Assembly (NCBI GenBank): GCA_028274465.1
Contig: CM051458.1
Location: forward strand, 31,942,692-32,006,691
Source: Plantago ovata
Lineage: Eukaryota; Streptophyta; Magnoliopsida; Lamiales; Plantaginaceae
Length of the DNA: 64,000 nt
Reading direction: 5' to 3'
Position numbers and translations under genes: made by a program. Every line of letters begins with the position of its first letter. Position 1 is the first letter of the stretch. Below, piece after piece: positions 56,910-64,000 of the stretch. The notes beneath the pieces were generated by a model that saw only the letters and a program-made list of their open reading frames with translations, was not told where the DNA came from and did not search any database.

Positions 56910-59426
56910 TGTAACGGTATCGGTTTTTAAAAACAAAATAATTTCTTGAAAGAGAAAATCCGAAATAACTTTAAAAGCAACGGTCGGCAATAAATGCCAA
57001 AATAATATTTGACGCGCGCAGCGCTAACAGAATCAAGTAAATATTCAACGGTAACTTATAATTCAAAAGAATAAAAACTAGTGAAGACAGTAAAAAGTTC
57101 ATCTTCTTATTTTGAAATAAACAAAAACCCCAGAGACAACCCAGACCCTGCTCTCAGTCGCTGGCATCCTACTCGCGTACATCCTCAGCAGTATCTGGAA
57201 GGAAGGAATTTTGAAAACAAAGAGAGTGTGAGATAAAGGATCTCAGTGAGGTTCTAAGTTAACAAACAGAAAGTAAACAGTTTTGAAATCAAAATCCTTT
57301 TCAGCAGATGGTATAACAAACAGAACAGATAACAAACAGAAAGACAGAACAGATAACAAACAGAAAGACAGAACATATAAGTTGAAGACCGTTGGTGCAG
57401 CCCGCCTTGTTACTCCTACTCCCAGATTGCCCTTATAGCTCCCTCCAGAGGGTGCACAACTCCGGACAGAAACAGAAACCCCCGTGTACTTTGGGGAAAC
57501 AGAACCTACGACCCTAATAGACCTCAGCGACTTCTGCCTCGCGCCTAAAAGGGATTAGACTAGGCAATAATCAAGCAAACCCGATAGTCCTCTACTACCC
57601 AAGCCTACCTAATTATGACCTAATCGACCGGTCATACAGAAACAGACAGAACAGATACAGATAAAACAGATACGAACAATCAGACACCGAGAAGTGTTCC
57701 TGCAGAAAAGTTAATCCAGAACAGAGTAGCAATAAACAAAGAAAGTAAATAGTCATACTTAGGACTTAGTTACTTTTACACGGAAGCATACAGTAAAACA
57801 GTATATATAGTAATAGATACAGATTGTCACATAGCCTTCTAGTTTTTCGCAAATAGATAAGTTTAGGGGTGAACACTCACCTTAACTTGCAAGCAAAAGA
57901 TCTCCAACGAGCAGTGAGCTTAAGAGTTAACGAACGACGGAGAACCTAAAAGAAAGTAACTAGTTACACTCTAGAAGTCGAACAAACGGAAAGAAAAAGG
58001 TCGGTAAAGAAGTGGTAAAGAAGGGGTTCGAACTCGGGACCTCTAAGTTAGTCAAGCAAAAACCTAACCAACTAGGCTAGCAAGTCAAGTCACTACTAAA
58101 GTACAAAAGCAGAAACTAAGTTGAAATGTTTTCAGAAAATACTCTTTCAGTTTTCAGTCTCTAGAAATTACTAAAATACCCTCAGTGGTAAATTGCAAAA
58201 AGACCCCTTTTGAAATCAGAAAGTACAAACAAGTCCAGCAGATTTCCAAACATACATATCAGTCCCCTGAGAATAAAAAGGTTTACAAAAAAGTCCTCGG
58301 TCAGTCAACTACGGTCAAAGTTTAATTGCAAAAGGGTCCTTTCAGTTTTCAAACGTCCCAAAACAGTCCACAAGGTTCAGATTAATTCCCTAAAGTCCAG
58401 TCAGTCCTTTTCGAAGTCAACAAAAATCAATACGGTCCCCATACGAGGTCAACAACAAAACAAGTCCAACAACAGCAACAACAATCTAACAAATCCTAAG
58501 TCCCGGTTCTCAGTTCGAATCAAAATAACATGGCCAGAATGTACAAGGGCAAAACGGTCAAAAGGAAACGAAAAAGAAAAAGGGCAGAACGAACTATTAC
58601 CTTCGACCGAAAAGGAAACCGAGAATGCTGTGAATCAAATAAAAAACAAAGAATTAAAATCCAGATTCCAAACGAGATCTGAATCCAAACGCAAAGGACA
58701 AAGACGAACAGAGGCTTACCGATCGAGATCGGAAACTGAGCGGACGGAAAGAACCGATCGGCGGTGCTGAGCGAACGGAGTCAGGCGGCGGTGGATCGGG
58801 ATCGGAGCGGATCGACACGGGTGAACGGAGCGGCTCAGGCGACAGTCGACGAACGGAGACGGAACGGCACGGAACGGATCAGGATCGGGCAGGCGGCGCG
58901 AAACGGCGCGGTAGAGCGGGACAGAGGCGACGGCTCAGTGCGGACGGCGCGAACGGCGACGGCGAAATCAGACGGAGCGACGGAATGGCGCACGGCGGAC
59001 GAACGGCGACGCACTGGACTGACCAGAACGGAAGAAGTAGCAACAACCGTAAACTCTCTCTTCTCTCTCTCCTTCTTCTTTCTTTCTTTCTGTCTTTCTT
59101 TCTTTCTCTCCTTTTTTCGTTTTGGCAGAATCAAGAATGAAGGTTGAGGTGTCGGTTAGGGTTAGGGTTAAGTAAATGGGCCGGTCAAAGGGTCAGAAGA
59201 CTGGGCCACAGAAATGGGCCAAAAGGATTCAGAAAACAAGTCTTTCCAACTTGGTCCAAACGTAACGAGACGGATCAGTTTTACACGAATTAACTAAAAC
59301 TCTCACGCGAGAAGTGAATTAAATAATTAACGAATAAATAATTTACTCCGATAATTAATTAATTAAATTAAATAATTAAATAATAAAATAAATAAATAAA
59401 TAATTAAAAAAAGACGGGGTGTTACA
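56910..59426 (-). mobile_element. Solo-LTR-like insert E inside element D
   Basis: 2517 bp bounded by TGTAAC...GTTACA with an exact 5-bp target duplication GTTGA (56905-56909 and 59427-59431). On the minus strand it starts TGTAACACCCCGTC, a start common to plant Ty3/gypsy LTRs of the Tekay/Del and related chromovirus groups. No internal coding region is present, so it is best read as a solo LTR, although a small non-autonomous element cannot be excluded. It includes a tRNA-like segment (58023-58083), a short ~28-bp tandem repeat (57310-57380) and a very GC-rich part (58735-59030). Confidence 0.75.
58023..58083 (-). other. tRNA-like segment inside insert E
   Basis: On the minus strand TAGCCTAGTTGG fits the Pol III A box, and about 34 bases later GAGTTCGAACCCC fits the B box. 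The text between has the spacing of a tRNA, but no full cloverleaf was traced. Same sense as the LTR. Such tRNA-derived pieces occur in SINEs and some plant LTRs. Confidence 0.6.
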
Positions 59427-59431
59427 GTTGA

Positions 59432-59804
59432 GATCGAGGAGCTACTCTCTGAAGGTTTTGGTGTCTCTGAATCGACATGTTTGGATTCTATTGTTATAGA
59501 TTCTATTGCTACAGAAACTCTTGATCTTGACTCCTATGTTCTGGTCCATGCACCCACCTATGAGTTTCAAGGGAGTTTTGATCCACTTTTCTCTTTTTAT
59601 TTTCCATCCGATTCCCTTAGTTATTTTTTAGATTTTGATTTTACTGATTTTGTTAATTTTAGTTTTCAGGGAATCATGGACTTGCTTGAGCAGCTAAGGA
59701 GAGGAGCCAAGGATGGTTCCCAAGATGCAAAGAGTAATGGAACGGATGCACAAGATTTGTTCCATTTGATAATGGATAGCCTTAGTGGTATTGCTTGCAT
59801 GTAG
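59432..59804 (+). pseudogene. ORF of element D, part after insert E
   Basis: Open frame rich in D, S and F (SFDPLFSFYFPSDSLSYFLDFDF) ending with DLLEQLRRGAKDGSQDAKSNG. Unusual composition; no domain recognised. It directly abuts the target duplication of E. Fossil element part. Confidence 0.45.
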
Positions 59805-59819
59805 TTTAGTTTTATCGCT

Positions 59820-61659
59820 TTCTTGCATTGCATGCATATTTATTTTGAACACTTCATTGTTTCACCTTCTGTTTGAGTGTTTTTTTGGTGATAAAATAGG
59901 TAAAAGGTTGAAATTTTTGAGTTTGGGGACAAGAAAGTCGTTGCCAGGGCACTGCCACTCCCAGGCGGTGCGCCTGGTGGTGACAGGGTACCTGGGCGTG
60001 CCTGGACGCCCCAGGCGAACCGCCTCCCACAGGGGCGGTGCGCCTGGGGGGTCCAGACCACCTGGGCACCCCTGGTTATCGACATCTTCATGGGGCTACC
60101 CCATTTTGTCCCCGTGTTCAAACTTATTGATCTTTTTATCCCTTTTATCACCGGTTTTGGTTTTTCACGACTTTCCTTGAGTAATACAAGTTACAGGTAT
60201 ACGTCTAGCTCTCACCTCATACCCACTTTCGACGTTCGGGACGAATGACGAAGTTCAGGTTTGGGGGGGGGGGGGGTTATCGCTGGGTATTTCTATAACT
60301 TATGTTTCTTATGATAACTCGTGAAAACCTTTGTTTGCACGTTTACCGCTTTTTTAGGATTTAGTTTGTTCGTATGCATTCATCCTTAGTCTAGTTTTTG
60401 CATGATGTTGTGTGGAGTTTATTGCCAAATTTGTTGAACTTTTTTATTGTATAGACTAAGTGTTTGTGACCATTGCCCATACATTGCATCTCTATGAAAT
60501 AGTTTGAGGTTTGTCTCGCTTGGCTTGTCATATTTGTATGTGCACTAGTTAAACTTCGTAGTCTCGACATCACTATGTGGTGTTTTCTCTACTGCGGTTC
60601 GCGAATGCCTTATAAAATGTTGCATGTTAGAGTCTTTGGTTGTATTCTCGTGTAATTATGTACTTAAGAGGCAACAAGTCTTCACCTTGCTTTTTGAGAT
60701 TGCTAAATGCTAGGAAGGAGGTAGAGTGAGGTGTGTGATCCTTTGTTTGAAACCTATTCTAACGAATAGGTTTGGGGAGGGGGTTACCATTATTGTTATG
60801 ACTTGTTTTTCGTCTTGTTGAGTCATGTTGAGTTTGTTTTTATTTTCCTTGTGAGTTTGTGCTCCAACCTATTCTTTCGAATAGGTTTGGGGAGGTCGTT
60901 GTAGTGTCATTGTTATTTCCTTTCATTGTACTTCCATTGTGCTACTGCTGGCTATATAAAAAAGAAAAAGAAAAGAAAAAAAAACGAAATTCCAGAATCT
61001 GGAAAAAGAAAAAAAAGAATAAGACCCAAAAAAACAAAAGAAGGGTCCAAGCAAGCCAAAAAGCAGTTTTAGCAATGTATTGCATTGTTTTTTCAGCTTT
61101 TGTAGTAGTTCGTAATCGAGTTGTATATTCTTCCTTATGTTTTTTCGTGTCGCCTAGTCCAAGGTATGTTCAAGACCACCCTCGTCCTGCCATTCAGGAA
61201 GTGGTGAAGAGTCTTTGCTCTAAGAGTCGGGTAGAATAGAGGAGTGTTGTCTATTAGGGAACCCTCCTTCGTTTGATGAGAGCCAGTATTGGTTCGACCT
61301 GTCTTGAGGGAAAGTCTCACTTGGTGAACAGTAGTAATACCTCAGTTTCATAGGTATGGGGCAATCATTTGTATTTTAATATGCATCACTACGTCGTCAT
61401 TGACTAGGTCCAGGTAGATAATGTTACGAGAGACTGTCTTGTTTAACAATGTGCATATGTGAATGTGTATAGGTTCAATCGAGACATTCTTCAACCTACT
61501 TCCATGTTATGATTTGTATGGTCTTTGTTCATAAGTATTTGGTAGATACAATCGATTAGTTCTTCTTGTTGGGCATGAGACTCCTCTTTGTGTTGCATGT
61601 AGGTTGCATAGAGTCTAGCTAGTTGCTTGAGGACAAGCAAAGGTTCGGTTTGGGGAGTT
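59820..61659 (+). other. Conserved 3' non-coding block of element D
   Basis: Homologous to the corresponding block of element C. It holds a GC-rich inverted-repeat cluster (59935-60080), a run of 14 G (60263-60276), twin stem-loops at 60751-60772 and 60866-60887, a purine tract (60955-61045) and the polypurine tract GGTTTGGGGAGTT before the LTR at 61660. Confidence 0.7.
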
Positions 61660-63153
61660 TGATGACAGTGTTTTTTACACTATCATTCGGGTCTTTTTCA
61701 CCAATTGAGCTATCCTCTTGCATGCATTTTAATGCATTTTGTTAGAATAGTGTCACGTTTCCATTTTCTTTGATATTTTCAGGTTTTAGGTGAAAATCGC
61801 ACTTTTGGATATAAATCATGGCGAAACAATGAAGTTTTGGTGCAACAAGATCACCCGTGGTGTGTCAAGGAGTACCGGGACGAGTTTCAAGGCCAAAAGA
61901 CCAAGTTTCGGAGCTCAAAGCCGTGCTCAAGGCCAAGGAGAACATGAAATATTCGAGATATCTTGTATGAGGTGGACACGGTAGTTCATTCGGAGTTCGG
62001 GTGAAGATTTTGGAGCCTTTGAAGTGAAATCTGGAAGTTCCATTTGCATAGTCTCTGTATTTTGGGCACCTGTCTTACATACGATATTTATTTGGGATGA
62101 GGTTACAACCTACGCGTAGCTAACTCGAAGAGCTATCCAACGGTGGGTCTTACGTGCCAATCCAAGTTCGGACGCGCCCGGAATCTCTGCTCGAACATTG
62201 AGGAAAAATTGGCAAACTTGCTGCCCGTGCCAGGCGGTCCGCCGGGGAGCTTCCGACAGCTATATATATAATTGTAAAGGTTGCAAATTTTCATATCTTA
62301 CATTATTATTTGGCATACTTAAACCTTAGAGCTTGTTCTGGGTATTTTTTCTCTTAGAACTACTTTATCTTAGCAATTTGGAGCACCAAGGTAGAGATTT
62401 GGACATCAATTGATCTCACCTTGCTAGATCTTTGTGAGTTTAGAAATTCACCGGAGATTGAAAACCTTTGATGGTAACTTTGTATCTCACAATTTCTACT
62501 ATTTATCTTTCAATTCAACTATGTTTTCTTACATGATTGCTATTGTTGTTTATGATTTTGATATGAGTAGCTAAACATCTAGTTTGTGATAGTATGTAAA
62601 TTCATAGCTAGGGTTCATATTATGCATGATTGAGTTCTGAGTCTTTTACTTGTTTTATTGTTATATTCGAATCTTTGAGCCGACTAAGCCAATATCTTCG
62701 TAGAAAAGTGTTAGAAACACTAGGACAATTCAAGATCATCGTTTTCAATATCTTCAATTACAAGTACTGCTTGAACTAAGACTGACAACCTTACCCAAGT
62801 ATTAGTATAGATAGGAAGCTTTCAAAATACACGTCTACAAATCTGTTTTTGGTGTTTGTTAATTCGAATTACTTTTAAAGCAGTACGAGTTGCACTTTCA
62901 TGCGTAATTAGAACTTGATGCTTAGAACGAGCATACTATCACCAGCTCTCATTATATATTGTTAAGTAAAGCTAAGTTAAACTTTGTTTTCTGAATTTAT
63001 ATAGTTTGTTATTTAGCTAAAGCTAGTTTAGTCCCTAGAGATCGACACTCGAGGTCATCTTACCTCTGCACTACGTGTTTTGTTTAGTTGTGAGTTGCCG
63101 TTTGGCTAAAACAAATTTATCTGATTGTTCGAGTCTGACAATCTCGTTCGTCA
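61660..63153 (+). repeat. 3' LTR of element D
   Basis: 1494 bp; the uninterrupted partner of 53120-55648. It ends CGTTCGTCA next to the target duplication CAAAC. Confidence 0.9.
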
Positions 63154-63158
63154 CAAAC

Positions 63159-64000
63159 ATCTGGAGTTGGTCATACTGACGGATGATGATGAAGAAGAAG
63201 AGGATGAAAATATCCTTAAAGATACCAGTGATGATGAAGCCAAAGATTCTAAGGACAGTAAGGACGATGATGATGATAATCAATGTTCTAGTCCGGATGC
63301 TGGCGGAATAAAATTGACAGTTGCTGATCATGAAAATCAAGACAACACTGAAAATCAGCAAGCTGATCAACCTCCCAGTCAGCAACAAGAATCTACTCCT
63401 ACTCCTGCTGAGAAAAGTACTCCAAGTTGCTGAGACTGAAGAAGAATATGCCAAAAAACGTGCTGAAATGCCTAAAGGCAAAGCTAAGCTTTCTGATGCC
63501 GAGTTAGCATTACTCGAAGCTAAGGTCACTGATTCAAACCTTGGCGAAGATGAAGATATGGATCAAGATTACCAAAGAGCATTACAGAATAGTCTACAGA
63601 TTCATGACAGACACACAAAGAATCTTGACATTGCTCAATCTTTAGGAGTGAACAACAAGGAAGTCTCCTCCCTTCCACTTACTACTGGTGAAACTCCAGT
63701 TGTTGAGTCCAAAGAGTTGCCTTCAACAACTACTCAACCAGAAGTGACTGAAGCTAAAGATTTAGGAATCAAGGTTGCTGGCCTTGATGAATCTGATGAA
63801 GAAGAAGATCTATCTAACTTCTCAGCAAATGAAGAAGAAAAGTCAAAGAAAAGTGAACACAAAGTGGTAGAAATTCCTCCACCATATCTCATCAATGATG
63901 AAGGAGATATGGAGAGAAGTCGCTTGCTGAGAAACGATGATCAGATCGCCACTGAAATCAAAGCTCACTCACTCACTCCCTCTCTAGTGCCGTTCCCAAA
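63159..64000 (+). pseudogene. 3' (post-pol) ORF region of element B, after insert D
   Basis: Resumes the 3' ORF text of element B: an acidic run (LVILTDDDEEEEDENILKDT), a Gln-rich stretch (ENQQADQPPSQQQESTPTP), then MPKGKAKLSDAELALLEAK. This matches the minus-strand region 11700-12600 of element A. It continues past the window edge. Fossil, broken. Confidence 0.75.

Larger units (their letters stand above)
53120..63153 (+). mobile_element. Athila-like Ty3/gypsy element D, fossil, inside the 3' ORF of B
   Basis: LTRs at 53120-55648 (enlarged by a MULE insert) and 61660-63153, TGATGACA...CGTCA, with an exact 5-bp target duplication CAAAC (53115-53119 and 63154-63158). The primer site TGGCGCCGCTGTCGGAG (55652-55668) is near the tRNA-Asp type. 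Parts seen: a short gag-like ORF (56264-56909 and, beyond insert E, 59432-59804), the conserved 3' non-coding block (59820-61660) and a polypurine tract before the right LTR. No reverse transcriptase was recognised, so it is probably non-autonomous. LTRs differ by about 4% by eye, outside the MULE insert. Confidence 0.88.
32439..64000 (+). mobile_element. Ty1/copia element B (SIRE/Maximus-like), fossil, runs off the window
   Basis: It belongs to the same family as element A, in opposite orientation. It starts TGTTAGG at 32439 after the likely 5-bp target ACTAT; the 3' LTR is outside the window. Parts: 5' LTR (32439-33921 plus 42123-42162), primer site (42165-42176), gag (42273-44534), protease (about 44699), integrase (45335-46253), RT and RNase H (47450-49215), hairpin array (49255-49640) and 3' ORF region (50214-53119 and from 63159). 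Three Ty3/gypsy inserts (C, F, D) split it. It is broken: beyond the three inserts, about ten further breaks. It must be older than C, D and F, and its family was already active when A inserted. Confidence 0.92.

Noticed and set aside
58210-59147. Two plus-strand ORFs of 186 and 127 codons in insert E
   Set aside because: Arg/Lys/Ser-rich translations of purine-rich and GC-rich LTR sequence, with no domain and no relation to any retroelement protein.
59154-59172. Telomere-like GGTTAGGGTTAGGGTTAAG
   Set aside because: Only two to three units, of TTAGGG rather than the usual plant TTTAGGG type, inside insert E; too short to be an interstitial telomere.
59785-60180. 131-codon ORF with a hydrophobic start in element D
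   Set aside because: It runs into the GC-rich palindrome cluster; composition follows the repeats, and the matching block of element C has no such frame.

Overview
This window is nuclear DNA from a plant, most likely a eudicot. The signs are spliced genes with short AT-rich introns, a FAR1-related (FRS) gene, an F-box gene with a Sel1-like second half, Mutator-like (MULE) and Helitron transposons, and Ty1/copia (SIRE/Maximus-like) and Athila-like Ty3/gypsy elements with the tRNA primer sites typical of plants. The species cannot be fixed from the sequence. About three quarters of the window is mobile DNA. No prokaryotic, organellar or CRISPR features were seen.

Layout. 1-1065 (-): broken FRS gene fragment. 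1453-4394: candidate non-autonomous Helitron holding a roughly 290-bp tandem repeat with a 579-bp higher-order period. 4395-8442: AT-rich DNA with diverged repeats, one unknown ORF and the first of four tRNA-like 79-bp hairpins. 8443-20764 (-): copia element A with two LTRs and an exact 5-bp target duplication. 20770-22388: AT-rich spacer with the second tRNA-like hairpin. 22389-27847: a MULE with terminal inverted repeats, a spliced transposase gene and an antisense GRF-type zinc-finger ORF. 27962-28197: tRNA-like hairpins 3 and 4. 28205-32438: small gene island with one intact three-exon F-box/Sel1-like gene, a broken relative of it, and a broken two-exon gene of unknown function.

32439 to the window end: copia element B (+), same family as A, running off the right edge. 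Three Ty3/gypsy insertions split it: C (33922-42122, -, Athila-like, inside the LTR of B), F (46254-47444, solo LTR of the C family, inside pol) and D (53120-63153, +, Athila-like, inside the 3' ORF). D is itself interrupted by a 1.03-kb non-autonomous MULE (54339-55366, 9-bp target duplication) and by E (56910-59426, a 2.5-kb solo-LTR-like insert). All these nests have exact 5-bp or 9-bp target duplications, so the order of insertion can be read directly.

No wholly new system stands out. The parts worth a second look are the tRNA-like hairpin family, the hairpin array and the pervasive TTGCTGA word in the copia family, the GC-rich palindrome modules in the gypsy LTRs, a twin stem-loop shared by C and D, the antisense zinc-finger ORF of the MULE, and the higher-order repeat inside the Helitron.
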